NCBI RefSeq assembly: GCF_011064285.1
Contig: NZ_CP049331.1
Span: 2,170,001 to 2,234,000, forward strand
Reading direction: 5' to 3'
From: Vibrio ziniensis
Lineage (GTDB): Bacteria > Pseudomonadota > Gammaproteobacteria > Enterobacterales > Vibrionaceae
Length of the DNA stretch: 64,000 bases
Part shown: positions 19,451-32,487 of the stretch, in pieces
Position numbering within the stretch: position 1 is the stretch's first letter
How the letters are laid out: every line of letters begins with the position of its first letter
Notes under the pieces: generated by a model
Databases searched by the model: none
What the model was told of the DNA's origin: nothing
The model's input: only the letters and a program-made list of their open reading frames with translations
Translations under genes and position numbers: made by a program

Positions 19451-19747
19451 TCAAATATAAATATCGACCCCTAACAATTGGGCTAGTTCCTCTCTTTTAG
19501 CACGATTCATCACATCCATATAGGCTTCCATTGCTTTTCTGGAGCGACCTTCAGGCAAATCATACTCAACTTGAGCTCGATGGATTTCAGATTCATCAAC
19601 AGGTCGAATAGAGTATGAGACTGCTTCAGCCACTTTCGTAGCTCTGGTCGCAACCTCATGACCTTTTTTAACTCCGTTGTTTTTCTTTGCCTTAGATGTT
19701 CGATTGGTATTAGAAACATTGCCGGGCAAACCATTAATTGAAACCAT
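19451..19747 (-). CDS. Conserved small protein of unknown function
   Basis: A 98-residue protein I do not recognise with confidence. The N-terminal half is lysine/asparagine rich and likely disordered; the C-terminal half has a helical, charged segment (SRKAMEAYMDVMNRAKREELAQLLGVDIYI). AGGAAC precedes the ATG by five bases, and the frame sits in an otherwise empty gap between slp and tsaB in the same direction, which supports it as real. I have a vague memory of Vibrio proteins like this being labelled as partitioning-related, but nothing in the sequence shows that. Confidence 0.72.
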   Translation of the reverse strand: MVSINGLPGNVSNTNRTSKAKKNNGVKKGHEVATRATKVAEAVSYSIRPVDESEIHRAQVEYDLPEGRSRKAMEAYMDVMNRAKREELAQLLGVDIYI

Positions 19748-19766
19748 AAAGTTCCTACTGTAAACG

Positions 19767-19789
19767 GGTAAGGAGAGAGTCCTTACCCT
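19767..19789 (-). terminator. Possible terminator after tsaB
   Basis: Stem GGGTAAGGA / TCCTTACCC in the gap between tsaB and the 98-residue gene; the following T tract on the minus strand is weak, so efficiency is uncertain. Confidence 0.4.
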
Positions 19790-19849
19790 GTCAATTTACT
19801 TTTCATTGCGAGTGGATTTTCAAACAACCCTTTTTCTCAAAATTATCCT

Positions 19850-20551
19850 TTATTCACGACCCGGAAGCTTTTTCCATGCCACGGTATCGCGCAAATACAC
19901 AGGGCTTGATTCTTCAACAGGCGTTGTATTGCCTTTTGCCCATTCAAACTGAGCAAGGTAGACTATATCCTGCGAGTCCGGATAAAGCATATCTGTGTCC
20001 GTTAAAGTCAGTGACAAATTCGCCAAATCTTCAGCATACGCTTGCCAACCCGTTCCTACTTTTGCCCAAGTGTTGTCATCTTTTTGAACTTCTTCGACTA
20101 AAACAGCAGGTGGAATAACACATTCTGCATCGACTTCATTCCAACTGCCATCTTCTTGACGCTCAAAACGTCCCCAATACACTTCGCTCATTCGAGCATC
20201 AATGGCACTCGCTACATGAGTAGTACCGTGTAGACGGTAGGCACCTTGGGCCATTGCCGCTAAAGTCGAAACACCGATCATAGGTAAATCTGCACCGAAT
20301 GCTAAACCTTGTGCAATTCCGATACCAATTCGAACACCAGTAAAGCTGCCGGGACCGCGTCCAAATGCTAAAGCATCTAAGTCGCTAAGCGTTAAGCCTG
20401 CTTCTTTTAAAACCTCATCCACCATAGGCAGAATTTTCTTTGTATGGTCGCGAGGAGCAAACTCACTACGGAAGTAAACTTTTTCACCAACCATTAGTGC
20501 TACTGAACACTGCTCGGTTGCTGTGTCTAAGGCAAGAATTTTTGCGCTCAT
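19850..20551 (-). CDS. tsaB: tRNA threonylcarbamoyladenosine biosynthesis protein TsaB
   Basis: A 233-residue non-catalytic partner of TsaD in making N6-threonylcarbamoyladenosine at position 37 of ANN-decoding tRNAs. It has the ASKHA-fold start [16 protein letters not shown] and the [19 protein letters not shown] motif. The start is nine bases after the yoaA stop, so the two are probably co-transcribed, as in E. coli (yoaA-yeaZ). Confidence 0.95.
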   Translation of the reverse strand: MSAKILALDTATEQCSVALMVGEKVYFRSEFAPRDHTKKILPMVDEVLKEAGLTLSDLDALAFGRGPGSFTGVRIGIGIAQGLAFGADLPMIGVSTLAAMAQGAYRLHGTTHVASAIDARMSEVYWGRFERQEDGSWNEVDAECVIPPAVLVEEVQKDDNTWAKVGTGWQAYAEDLANLSLTLTDTDMLYPDSQDIVYLAQFEWAKGNTTPVEESSPVYLRDTVAWKKLPGRE

Positions 20552-20559
20552 GGATATCT

Positions 20560-22491
20560 CTAATTTATTTCTGTTTCTGATAATTGTGCAAGAAAGCCTT
20601 TTACTGCATCCAAATCTCGCGTACGAGGAATGGGAGGCAAACTGGCGAGGAAAATTCCGCCGTAGTCACGGGTCACTAATCGGTTGTCACAGATGATCAA
20701 TGCACCTTTGTCTTTCTTGTCTCGAATAAGTCGTCCAACACCCTGCTTCAAAGTTATAACCGCTTCTGGCAGCTGTACTTGAGCAAACGGGTCTCCGCCT
20801 CGCAAACGGCAATCTTCAATACGCGCTTTTAATAGCGGATCATCTGGAGCGGTAAACGGAAGTTTGTCGATGATAACACAGCTTAATGTGTCACCTCTAA
20901 CATCAATCCCTTCCCAGAAAGCTCCTGTCGCCACCAGCAACGCATTGCCTAACTCCATAAACTCTGCCAATGTTTTTTGCTTGCTGGTTTCCCCTTGCAG
21001 CAACACAGGTAGAGTTAATATCTCTCTAAATTTTTCGCCAAGTTCACGCATCATGCTGTGCGATGTGCACAAGAAGAAACAACGACCTTGGTTTTGTTCA
21101 ATGACAGGCGCCAACATCCGCACCAACTTATCCGCAAGACCAGGGCTGTTTGGCTCAGGCAAATATCTTGGAACGCACAGTTTCGCTTGGTTTTGATAGT
21201 CAAAAGGACTTGGTAATGAAAACTGCTCACTAGGCTGTAAACCTAAACGATGTGTGAAATGACCAAAATCGTCATTCACTGCCAGTGTCGCAGAGGTAAA
21301 TATCCAAGCACCCTGCTTCATCTCAATTTGTTCATGAAACTTATCCGCGACCGATAACGGCGTGATATGCAAGCTGAAATGGCGTTGCGTAGTATCAAAC
21401 CAATACGAGTAACCAGTAATAGAGACATCACATACCCTTTCGATGCGACCTTTAATCAGGTTGGCTCGTTCAAATGCCGCATCCAACAACTGGCTACGAC
21501 CTAACGCTATTTTGAGTACTTCTATCGCGAAGTTGAGGCTCTCTTTAACGCGCTCGATTTCACGGGCGATAGAAGGTGATGCCATCGCTTCTCGCCAGTT
21601 GCCTCTGTGACCAGAATCGCCAAGCACAATGCGTAAATCAGCGGAAGACTGTACTAACTTATCACCCACTTTTTGCAGCTGGCGCATATCTTTCGCTTCA
21701 GTGCGATAAGCAATTTCAATGTCTTTAGCCAGATCTTGGATCTGCCTACTGGACACTGACTGACCGAAATATTGGCTGGCAATGTCCGGCAGCTGATGAG
21801 CTTCATCAAAGATAAACACTTCAGCTTCTGGGATCAGCTCACCAAACCCTGTCTCTTTAATCGCTAAATCGGCCAAGAATAGATGGTGATTGACGACTAC
21901 GATATCCGCATCCATTGCTTTGCGTCTTGCTTTGTTTACAAAGCACTCGGTATAACTCGGACACTCTTTACCCAGACAGTTGTCATTAGTAGACGTAATC
22001 ATTGGGATAACCATGCTATCTTCAGGCAACGCATCACACTCGCCTAAGTCACCGCTTTTGGTCTCCGACGACCATGCCCTGACTTTTACAAGCTGAGTGA
22101 GCAGTTGCGGGTCTGCTGCGTCATTAGTGTGGCTTTCGACCATCTGTCTACTTAGTCTGTCTAGACACAAGTAGTTAGCACGGCCTTTGAGTAGTGCCAC
22201 GTTGCCGCGGAAACCTAGAGCATCAACCATTAAAGGAAGATCGCGGTGAAACAGTTGCTCTTGCAGGTTTTTAGAACCCGTACTGATGATGGTTTTCTTT
22301 CCGCTCAAAAGTGCCGGAACGAGATACGCAAAGGTTTTGCCTGTTCCTGTTCCGGCTTCAACAACCAATTGTGATTCTCCAGCAATCGCTTTAGCAACTG
22401 CTTGGGCCATATCAATTTGAGCTTGTCGAGGCTGAAAGCCCGGAATGGCTTTACCTAAAGCGCCTTGTTGAGAGAAGGTTTTTGGGATCAT
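20560..22491 (-). CDS. yoaA: DinG/XPD-family ATP-dependent DNA helicase YoaA
   Basis: A superfamily 2 iron-sulfur helicase linked to repair of stalled forks in E. coli. Walker [15 protein letters not shown], the four-cysteine iron-sulfur region ([21 protein letters not shown]), the DEAH box [24 protein letters not shown] and the late [12 protein letters not shown] motif VI are all present. The frame is open to 22647, but homology to E. coli YoaA starts just after the ATG at 22491 (643 residues; E. coli 636); an ATG two codons upstream at 22497 is an alternative. No clear ribosome binding site separates them. Confidence 0.93.
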   Translation of the reverse strand: MIPKTFSQQGALGKAIPGFQPRQAQIDMAQAVAKAIAGESQLVVEAGTGTGKTFAYLVPALLSGKKTIISTGSKNLQEQLFHRDLPLMVDALGFRGNVALLKGRANYLCLDRLSRQMVESHTNDAADPQLLTQLVKVRAWSSETKSGDLGECDALPEDSMVIPMITSTNDNCLGKECPSYTECFVNKARRKAMDADIVVVNHHLFLADLAIKETGFGELIPEAEVFIFDEAHQLPDIASQYFGQSVSSRQIQDLAKDIEIAYRTEAKDMRQLQKVGDKLVQSSADLRIVLGDSGHRGNWREAMASPSIAREIERVKESLNFAIEVLKIALGRSQLLDAAFERANLIKGRIERVCDVSITGYSYWFDTTQRHFSLHITPLSVADKFHEQIEMKQGAWIFTSATLAVNDDFGHFTHRLGLQPSEQFSLPSPFDYQNQAKLCVPRYLPEPNSPGLADKLVRMLAPVIEQNQGRCFFLCTSHSMMRELGEKFREILTLPVLLQGETSKQKTLAEFMELGNALLVATGAFWEGIDVRGDTLSCVIIDKLPFTAPDDPLLKARIEDCRLRGGDPFAQVQLPEAVITLKQGVGRLIRDKKDKGALIICDNRLVTRDYGGIFLASLPPIPRTRDLDAVKGFLAQLSETEIN

Positions 22492-22672
22492 CCACATCGA
22501 AGAAATAATAACTTTGGCGCGATTATGGCAGGTTTTTGAGTCAGGAGCGAATGTAGTGAAATATGAACAATATGATTCAAGAACGTTCTGTTTTAAGAAG
22601 ACAGTGAACATAAAACAGATTGAGTCAGGCACGAAGCGAGTTCGCACCTGACGAACAAAACTATTAGCGAGT

Positions 22673-22882
22673 CTATTTCCTGTTCAAATAACGATTGACC
22701 CACTTAGACCCCACTTCTAACGAAGTGAGTTGAACTGGAGGCATCATGGCTTTTGCGGCCTCCTCCGGTGATGCTTTGCTCTCCCACATAAACTCTAAAA
22801 TATCATCATCAATTGTGTGCTCACCCATTAGTGACATAACACGTTCAACATACAATTTACGTGCAAGTAATTCTTTGTCCAT
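22673..22882 (-). CDS. Small conserved hypothetical protein
   Basis: A 69-residue protein, acidic N-terminal half, no membrane segment or signal. From the ATG at 22882 (MDKELLARKLYVERVMSL) it is preceded by AAGGTGGTG, a good ribosome binding site, so the longer frame to 22912 is not needed. It lies upstream of yoaA in the same direction. I do not recognise the family; it is clearly different from E. coli YoaH, which holds a similar position. Confidence 0.65.
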   Translation of the reverse strand: MDKELLARKLYVERVMSLMGEHTIDDDILEFMWESKASPEEAAKAMMPPVQLTSLEVGSKWVNRYLNRK

Positions 22883-23098
22883 ACACACCACCTTCACAAA
22901 AACAAGTACCAACAGAGGAGACGCTTTATCTAGCCGAGGTTTATTAGAGCCTAGTTATCCTGAGTTCAGGTTTTTTATTTGTTGAAACCAATTGGAGAAT
23001 AGATTAATTATAGAAGCCATATTGAGGTTTGCCTTACCGTTCAGGCCAATCTACATCTACTAAGAATTAAAAATTTGCACGCCCGGAAGTCGTATTTA

Positions 23099-23932
23099 AT
23101 GGAAAGAAAAACTCTCCTAACGCATTGTAGTGATGCACCAGGACTTATCTCGAAAATCACCAACATCTGTTACAAGCATCAGTTAAATATCATTCATAAC
23201 AATGAGTTTGTTGATAACACCAGTGGTCACTTTTTTATGCGTACAGAGCTTGAAGGTTACTTTAATGACCACACTCTGTTGGCAGATTTAGACCAAGCGT
23301 TACCTACGGGAGCGAAGCGTAAATTAGTCGGTTCATCACGTAAGCGTATTGTGATTCTTGTCACCAAAGAAGCCCATTGCTTAGGTGATATTCTGATGAA
23401 AAACTACGATGGCAGCTTAGATGTTGATATTGCAGCGGTAGTGGGTAACTACGACAAACTGCAAACCCTAACTGAAAGATTCGATATTCCGTATCACTGT
23501 GTTTCTCACGAAGGTCTAGAACGTCAAGAGCACGAAAAAGAGCTTTTGGCTGTGATCGAGCAATATCAACCAGACTTCATCGTTCTTGCTAAATACATGC
23601 GTGTTCTAACTCCGGGCTTCGTTGAGAAATTTCACCATAAAATTATCAACATTCACCACAGCTTCTTGCCTGCTTTTATTGGTGCGAAACCTTATCAGCA
23701 AGCTTACGACCGTGGTGTAAAGATCATCGGTGCAACCGCCCACTTTGTGACTAACGATTTGGACGAAGGTCCAATCATCAAACAGGATGTTATCCCAGTT
23801 GACCATACCTTCAGCGCGCAAGATATGGCTCAAGCCGGACGTGATGTAGAAAAGAATGTGCTAAGTAAGGCTCTGAACAAAGTGATCAATGACCACGTGT
23901 TCGTATACGGTAATAAGACCGTTATTCTTTAA
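23099..23932 (+). CDS. purU: Formyltetrahydrofolate deformylase PurU
   Basis: Hydrolyses 10-formyl-tetrahydrofolate to formate and tetrahydrofolate, balancing one-carbon pools and supplying formate for PurT. An N-terminal ACT domain (ERKTLLTHCSDAPGLISKI) is followed by the formyltransferase-fold domain with the catalytic N/H/D set: KIINIHHSFLPAFIGAKPY and GATAHFVTNDLDEGPII. The ATG at 23099 is preferred over the TTG at 23075 because GGAAG lies about ten bases before it and the protein then has the family N-terminus (277 residues). No PurR box is seen upstream, unlike folD. Confidence 0.95.
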   Translation: MERKTLLTHCSDAPGLISKITNICYKHQLNIIHNNEFVDNTSGHFFMRTELEGYFNDHTLLADLDQALPTGAKRKLVGSSRKRIVILVTKEAHCLGDILMKNYDGSLDVDIAAVVGNYDKLQTLTERFDIPYHCVSHEGLERQEHEKELLAVIEQYQPDFIVLAKYMRVLTPGFVEKFHHKIINIHHSFLPAFIGAKPYQQAYDRGVKIIGATAHFVTNDLDEGPIIKQDVIPVDHTFSAQDMAQAGRDVEKNVLSKALNKVINDHVFVYGNKTVIL

Positions 23933-23944
23933 GTCTGAGAGAAC

Positions 23945-23976
23945 AAAAAATGGCGCTGATTCAGCGCCATTTTATT
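23945..23976. terminator. Bidirectional terminator between purU and fadH
   Basis: AAAATGGCGCTGA / TCAGCGCCATTTT, a near-perfect stem with A and T tracts on both sides, between convergent genes. Confidence 0.88.
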
Positions 23977-24005
23977 TTAAGTAAACAACCGGATGAATAA
24001 CCTCA

Positions 24006-26015
<2,010 letters not shown>

Positions 26016-26216
26016 TTAACCTTTATCGTTATTGTTTTCCAATCACACTATGCCTCACCAACACAAAAATCAAACAAGTGTTTACATTTTTGTAACACCG
26101 ATCAATCTTGCGGTTGTTTGCATATACTAGATCACGTACGATGCAACTAAATTGATATTTCAAGCTAATGAAATTGAGATATTAACAAGCGTTTCGACGG
26201 TTTTTCTGGAGACACA

Positions 26217-28064
26217 ATGAAAACAATATTCCGATTTATTGGGCTGCTTTTTAAAGGGATTTGGAAACTAATCACTTTCATTCGTATCGCTCTTACCAAC
26301 CTAATTTTCCTACTCAGCATCGCGCTCGTTTATTTCCTATACGCTTATGAAACCCCGGCTCCCGCAGTGGAGAAAAAGTCTGCTTTGGTATTGAACCTCT
26401 CAGGTCCGATTGTTGAACAAAGCAGTTATTTGAGCCCGATGGATTCGGTAACGGGTTCGGTATTAGGTAAAGAATTACCAAAAGAGAACGTGCTGTTTGA
26501 TATTGTGGATACGCTTCGTTACGCAAAAGATGACGACCAAATCACTGGCTTAGTCTTGGCACTGCGTGATATGCCAGAAACAAACCTAACTAAGTTACGC
26601 TATATCGCAAAAGCGATTAATGAATTCAAAGCTTCTGGCAAACCAGTTTTTGCCCTGAGCGATATGTACAATCAAAGTCAATATTATCTAGCCAGTTATG
26701 CAGACAAGGTATTCATGGCCCCAGACGGCGCAGTGTTATTACATGGCTACAGCGCTTACAACATGTACTATAAAACCCTGCTAGAGAAGCTTGACGTGAA
26801 TACGCATGTATTCCGCGTAGGTACTTACAAATCAGCTATTGAGCCATTCATCCGCGACGATATGTCAGATGCAGCGCGTGAATCTGCTTCACGTTGGTTA
26901 ACACAATTATGGGGAGCTTATATCGATGATGTGGCAACCAATAGAGGTATTACAGCTGAAACCTTAACACCGAATATGGATGAGTTTCTTACTCTTCTTG
27001 AACAGTCATCTGGAGATCTGGCGAAGCTATCACTTAAAGTTGGTTTAGTCGATGAGTTGGCAACGCGTCAACAAATTCGTCTTGAATTAGCAAAAACATT
27101 CGGTAGTGATGGCAAAGATAGCTACAACGCTGTTAGTTACTACAACTATGCTCCAACAGTGACACCAAAAGTCAGTTCTTCCAGCGATGATATCGCGATT
27201 GTTATCGCAAGCGGCACGATTATGGATGGAGCTCAACCACGTGGCAGCATTGGAGGTGACAGTACTGCGGCTCTTCTTCGTCAAGCTAGAAATGACAAGA
27301 ACGTAAAAGCCGTTGTTTTGCGAGTGGATAGCCCGGGAGGTAGTGCATTTGCTTCCGAAGTGATTCGCAATGAAATTGACGCACTTAAAGCAGCCGGTAA
27401 ACCCGTTGTCGTTTCGATGTCAAGTCTAGCGGCTTCTGGTGGTTACTGGATCTCAATGAGCGCCGATAAAATTGTTGCTCAACCAACAACCTTAACGGGT
27501 TCAATTGGTATATTCAGCGTGATTACCACCCTAGAGAAAGGACTCAACAAATTAGGTATTTATACCGATGGTGTTGGCACTACTCCATTCTCTGGAATTG
27601 GCATTACAACAGGCTTGAACGAAGGTGCACAAAAAGTGCTACAAATGGGCATTGAACATGGATATCACCGTTTTATCTCACTAGTAAGTGAAAATCGTGG
27701 CATGTCTCTAGAAGACGTCGATCAAGTAGCACAAGGCCGCGTTTGGACAGCTCAAGATGCACAAAAACTTGGCTTAGTCGACAAACTGGGAGACTTTGAC
27801 GATGCTGTTAATCTCGCTGCAGAGCTGGCTAAGTTGGATGATTACAACCTATTTTGGGTAGCCAAGCCATTGAGCCCAGCACAACAGTTCCTACAAGACA
27901 TCTTTGGTCAAATTAAAGTAAGCTTAGGTTTGGATGTTTCAAGTATGGTTCCAATGGCTCTACAGCCAGCAGCAAACCAACTGATTAACGATGCAAATCT
28001 GTTAAGTAGCTTCAACGATCCTAAAGGGCAATACGCTTTCTGCCTGACTTGCCAAGTTCAGTAG
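26217..28064 (+). CDS. sppA: Signal peptide peptidase SppA (67K type)
   Basis: Inner-membrane serine protease that degrades cleaved signal peptides. One N-terminal membrane anchor (about 20-45) is followed by two ClpP-like repeats. The Ser/Lys dyad is visible: lysine 205 in GTYKSAIEPF in the first repeat and serine 407 in LAASGGYWISM in the second, close to K209/S409 of E. coli SppA. 615 residues is the long form. ansA follows in the same direction after a terminator. Confidence 0.95.
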   Translation: MKTIFRFIGLLFKGIWKLITFIRIALTNLIFLLSIALVYFLYAYETPAPAVEKKSALVLNLSGPIVEQSSYLSPMDSVTGSVLGKELPKENVLFDIVDTLRYAKDDDQITGLVLALRDMPETNLTKLRYIAKAINEFKASGKPVFALSDMYNQSQYYLASYADKVFMAPDGAVLLHGYSAYNMYYKTLLEKLDVNTHVFRVGTYKSAIEPFIRDDMSDAARESASRWLTQLWGAYIDDVATNRGITAETLTPNMDEFLTLLEQSSGDLAKLSLKVGLVDELATRQQIRLELAKTFGSDGKDSYNAVSYYNYAPTVTPKVSSSSDDIAIVIASGTIMDGAQPRGSIGGDSTAALLRQARNDKNVKAVVLRVDSPGGSAFASEVIRNEIDALKAAGKPVVVSMSSLAASGGYWISMSADKIVAQPTTLTGSIGIFSVITTLEKGLNKLGIYTDGVGTTPFSGIGITTGLNEGAQKVLQMGIEHGYHRFISLVSENRGMSLEDVDQVAQGRVWTAQDAQKLGLVDKLGDFDDAVNLAAELAKLDDYNLFWVAKPLSPAQQFLQDIFGQIKVSLGLDVSSMVPMALQPAANQLINDANLLSSFNDPKGQYAFCLTCQVQ

Positions 28065-28093
28065 CCAGTTACTGTCAAATAAATTTCCGTTTA

Positions 28094-28124
28094 AGGGGCG
28101 CTAATAACAGAGCGCCTCTTTTTA
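28094..28124 (+). terminator. sppA terminator
   Basis: AGGGGCGCT / AGCGCCTCT with an eight-base loop and a TTTTT tail between sppA and ansA. Confidence 0.78.
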
Positions 28125-28184
28125 TTACAATCGTTTTCGTTATAATCGCCACACTATTTATCACGACCTTTAGTAGTTGTAATC

Positions 28185-29198
28185 ATGGCAAGAAAACATA
28201 TCTATATCGCCTACACTGGCGGCACTATCGGCATGAAGAAATCGTCACACGGATATGTTCCTGTGGCAGGGTTCATGGAAAAGCAACTGGCAAACATGCC
28301 TGAGTTTCATCGTGACGAAATGCCTGAGTTTACGGTTCACGAATACGAACCATTGATTGACTCTTCAGATATGACACCGGAAGACTGGCAAAAAATCGCT
28401 GATGACATCAACGACAACTACGAAAAATACGATGGTTTCGTAATTCTTCATGGTACTGATACCATGGCTTATACCGCCTCAGCCCTTTCATTCATGTTGG
28501 AAAACTTAGGTAAACCTGTGATTGTAACAGGTTCACAAATTCCTCTTGCTGAACTACGTTCTGACGGTCAGGCTAACTTACTTAACGCACTGCACATAGC
28601 GGCAAACTACCCGATTAATGAAGTTAGTTTGTTCTTCAACAATCATTTGATGCGTGGCAACCGCAGTACTAAATCTCACGCGGATGGTTTTAACGCCTTT
28701 ACTTCGCCAAATATTCCACCGCTGCTTGAAGCTGGTATCAATATCCACGTAAGCAATGGTGTACAAATTGGCAAAGAGCCTGAAGGCAAGTTCCGTGTGC
28801 ACCATATTACTCCACAGCCTATCGGCGTAATCACTATGTATCCGGGTATCTCACACGAAGTTATTCGCAATACGTTATTACAACCAGTCAATGCAATGAT
28901 TCTGCTTACTTTTGGGGTTGGCAATGCACCACAAAATCCAGAATTACTTGCACAGTTGAAGGACGCTTCTGAACGCGGCGTGATTGTGGTGAACTTAACC
29001 CAATGTTTGGCTGGTAAAGTGAATATGGGGGGCTACGCTACAGGTTGTGCGCTTGCAGATGCGGGAGTGATTAGTGGTTATGATATGACCCCAGAAGCGG
29101 CTTTAGCAAAGCTGCACTATCTATTGAGCCAAAATCTTTCTTACGAGGAAGTAAAACAAAAAATGCAGCAAGTTTTACGTGGTGAAATGTCACTATAG
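28185..29198 (+). CDS. ansA: Type I (cytoplasmic) L-asparaginase
   Basis: Hydrolyses asparagine to aspartate and ammonia in the cytoplasm. The first nucleophile motif YTGGTIGM (threonine near 13), the HGTDTMAYTASAL motif and the downstream lysine in the STKSHADGF segment make up the catalytic set. No signal peptide, which together with the N-terminus MARKHIYIAYTGGTIG marks it as type I. Its position after sppA matches E. coli. Confidence 0.95.
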   Translation: MARKHIYIAYTGGTIGMKKSSHGYVPVAGFMEKQLANMPEFHRDEMPEFTVHEYEPLIDSSDMTPEDWQKIADDINDNYEKYDGFVILHGTDTMAYTASALSFMLENLGKPVIVTGSQIPLAELRSDGQANLLNALHIAANYPINEVSLFFNNHLMRGNRSTKSHADGFNAFTSPNIPPLLEAGINIHVSNGVQIGKEPEGKFRVHHITPQPIGVITMYPGISHEVIRNTLLQPVNAMILLTFGVGNAPQNPELLAQLKDASERGVIVVNLTQCLAGKVNMGGYATGCALADAGVISGYDMTPEAALAKLHYLLSQNLSYEEVKQKMQQVLRGEMSL

Positions 29199-29227
29199 TC
29201 TTAAGACTGATTGCCGTTTATTGAGTA

Positions 29228-29264
29228 AGAAAGCCCCGTATTCGCATGCGGGGTTTTCTTTTTC
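29228..29264. terminator. Bidirectional terminator between ansA and yeaC
   Basis: AAGAAAGCCCCG / CGGGGTTTTCTT stem around TATTCGCATG, with T residues after it; it separates convergent genes. Confidence 0.8.
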
Positions 29265-29275
29265 CGCCTTAATCA

Positions 29276-29560
29276 CTACTCGTGATTAGGATTAATACGT
29301 ACGATATCTTCTTGATTGTCTTGGAAACGTTTTTTTAATTCTGCTTTAGATTTAAAAACCATTTCACCACCAACACCAATACTCATATGGTCAGCGTTAT
29401 TATTATGTTTTGATTGGTACAACATCACAGCTTGCATACAAGAGTCTCGCTGCTCTTGAGAAAGTAAAGTACCTTCAGGCCACTTACCTGTTTCAACAGC
29501 AAACAATAAACGCTCATAGGCTTCAGGTGTAATTGCAGCAACAAGTTGATTTGCGTCCAC
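29276..29560 (-). CDS. yeaC: YeaC family protein (DUF1315)
   Basis: A 94-residue protein matching E. coli YeaC along its length: ITPEAYERLLFAVETGKWPEG, QEQRDSCMQAVMLYQSKHN, HMSIGVGGEMVFKSKAELKKRF. Function unknown. In E. coli yeaC is next to msrB; here a DUF2989 lipoprotein gene is inserted between them on the other strand. Confidence 0.9.
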   Translation of the reverse strand: MDANQLVAAITPEAYERLLFAVETGKWPEGTLLSQEQRDSCMQAVMLYQSKHNNNADHMSIGVGGEMVFKSKAELKKRFQDNQEDIVRINPNHE

Positions 29561-29755
29561 GGTGCATTCCTAATTTAACGGTTTGCGCCAACATAACTTG
29601 CTGGCACATTGAGTCAAGACAAGCTAAATAAATAAGTGTATTCGATCACAAGCTAAACATTTTTCTAACATAATGTGGCATAGACTCTGCATTATTTTAG
29701 CCTTAATCGGTACGACAAAAGATTTTCTATTCGTAAGGTCTACAGGCCAATATAT

Positions 29756-30577
29756 ATGAACATAACTAAAGCTATTATTGTTTTATCATTGCCTTTCGCA
29801 TTGTCTGGATGCTTGGAAAGTAAAAAGAATACAGACCAACTTTGTAAAGATAACCCTGCTTTGCAATGTCAAAGACTCAACGTCGATGATGGGCAATGCC
29901 GTATTCCGAGAACGGATCTGATCTGGCATCGATTTGAAGTACTTAAAAACCCGACGCCAGTCAACAAAATTGAAGAGTACAACCTAACCAGTACCTACCG
30001 AAAATGTTTAGAACTCGCCTCTCAAATTCAGACCATTGATCAAGCGGAACTCAAGCAAAAACGAGTGAATGCGCTGGTCAATGCAGGAGAGGACCTAAAA
30101 CGTTTAACAACCGAATTACGTAAAGAACGCACACCTGAGTCATTATACTTTTTATGGAGCCAAGAAGGTGACCATAAAGCTCGCCGTGAGTTTTTACAGT
30201 TGGAAGGTAAGCCTGAACTCGAAACTGCGGAATTACAGTACGCATTAGCGACGTTTTATACCACTCGGGATCGCGAAAAAACCATTACGTTACTTAATCG
30301 TGCGCTGGAACTGAGTAAGCCGGACAAGATCAACATTGAAATATTCAAATCACTTGCCAGTAATTATCACTCAGCCGGGGATAAAGAACATGCCTATATC
30401 TGGGCCATGGTGGGTAAAGAGTACAAAGTACCTGTCGCTAGCGAATCTGAACTCGTTTTACTTTATGGTTTCGATGAAGAGAAGTTCGATAAACTGGATG
30501 AAATTGCAGAAACAGTCGTTAAATCGATCAAACAGGGACAATACAAAAAGAATATCGTCCCTAACTCTTTGAAATAA
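29756..30577 (+). CDS. DUF2989 lipoprotein
   Basis: A 273-residue lipoprotein. The signal peptide MNITKAIIVLSLPFALSGC ends in a lipobox (LSGC, cysteine 19). The rest is helical and charged, with a region that reads like tetratricopeptide repeats (ALATFYTTRDREKTITLLNRALEL). It matches my memory of DUF2989, a family found mainly in Vibrio and Shewanella with no known function. It sits between yeaC and msrB, convergent with msrB. Confidence 0.75.
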   Translation: MNITKAIIVLSLPFALSGCLESKKNTDQLCKDNPALQCQRLNVDDGQCRIPRTDLIWHRFEVLKNPTPVNKIEEYNLTSTYRKCLELASQIQTIDQAELKQKRVNALVNAGEDLKRLTTELRKERTPESLYFLWSQEGDHKARREFLQLEGKPELETAELQYALATFYTTRDREKTITLLNRALELSKPDKINIEIFKSLASNYHSAGDKEHAYIWAMVGKEYKVPVASESELVLLYGFDEEKFDKLDEIAETVVKSIKQGQYKKNIVPNSLK

Positions 30578-30591
30578 TGTAGCTATCAAAC

Positions 30592-30622
30592 AAAAGTTGG
30601 TGATCTATCACCAACTTTTTTA
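30592..30622. terminator. Terminator between the DUF2989 gene and msrB
   Basis: AAAAGTTGGTGAT / ATCACCAACTTTTT hairpin between convergent genes. Confidence 0.85.
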
Positions 30623-31024
30623 CTTTTTGTTGAAAATTAACGACACCGAGTTAACACAAAAACGTTCGCCTGTGGTCTGTGGACCATCTGGAAATACGTG
30701 ACCTAAATGGCTGTCACAAGCAGAACAACGAATCTCCGTACGAATCATTCCGTGACTCAGATCTTCCAAATAACGGATAGCTTGGTCATTAATTGGCGCG
30801 TCAAAACTTGGCCAACCACAGCCTGAGTCATACTTGTTTTCAGAACTGAACAAAGGTGCATTACAACAAGTACAATGGTAGGCACCTGTCAATTTGTTAT
30901 GCAGCAATTTACCTGTGAAAGGAGCTTCAGTTCCTCTCTGACGACATACGTAATATTCCTCTTCCGATAACTGGTCTTTCCAGTATTCGTCAGGCTTCTC
31001 CATCTTTTGGGCTTTTTCAACCAC
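30620..31024 (-). CDS. msrB: Peptide-methionine (R)-S-oxide reductase MsrB
   Basis: Repairs the R epimer of methionine sulfoxide in proteins. Two CxxC zinc pairs are visible (CTCC in [12 protein letters not shown] and CSAC in [14 protein letters not shown]) with the catalytic cysteine in [11 protein letters not shown] near the C-terminus; [10 protein letters not shown] is the substrate-binding motif. 134 residues from a GTG at 31024; an ATG at 31003 (MEKPDEYW) is an alternative start. It is divergent from gapA, as in E. coli. Confidence 0.94.
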   Translation of the reverse strand: MVEKAQKMEKPDEYWKDQLSEEEYYVCRQRGTEAPFTGKLLHNKLTGAYHCTCCNAPLFSSENKYDSGCGWPSFDAPINDQAIRYLEDLSHGMIRTEIRCSACDSHLGHVFPDGPQTTGERFCVNSVSLIFNKK

Positions 31025-32357
<1,333 letters not shown>

Positions 32358-32393
32358 TGTAAGCATTAGCGAAGAAATTCGTTGAGAATGATG

Positions 32394-32422
32394 AAAAGGC
32401 GGCCGATGTGTCGCCTTTTTTA
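32394..32422 (+). terminator. gapA terminator
   Basis: AAAAGGCGGCC / GTCGCCTTTTTT hairpin, 37 bases after the gapA stop. Confidence 0.75.
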
Positions 32423-32487
32423 GTTTCTACCGCTTTGATTTTTAAATAACAATAAGTCAAACAGAAGCTGAACGAGGAATGATATTT

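Noticed and set aside
22588..22604. LexA-like box (CTGT...ACAG) upstream of yoaA
   Set aside because: The spacing between the half sites is nine bases, not the eight needed for LexA, and it lies about 100 bases before the start.
29655..29680. CRP site upstream of the DUF2989 lipoprotein gene
   Set aside because: TGT and TCACA halves are present, but the spacing is too short for CRP.
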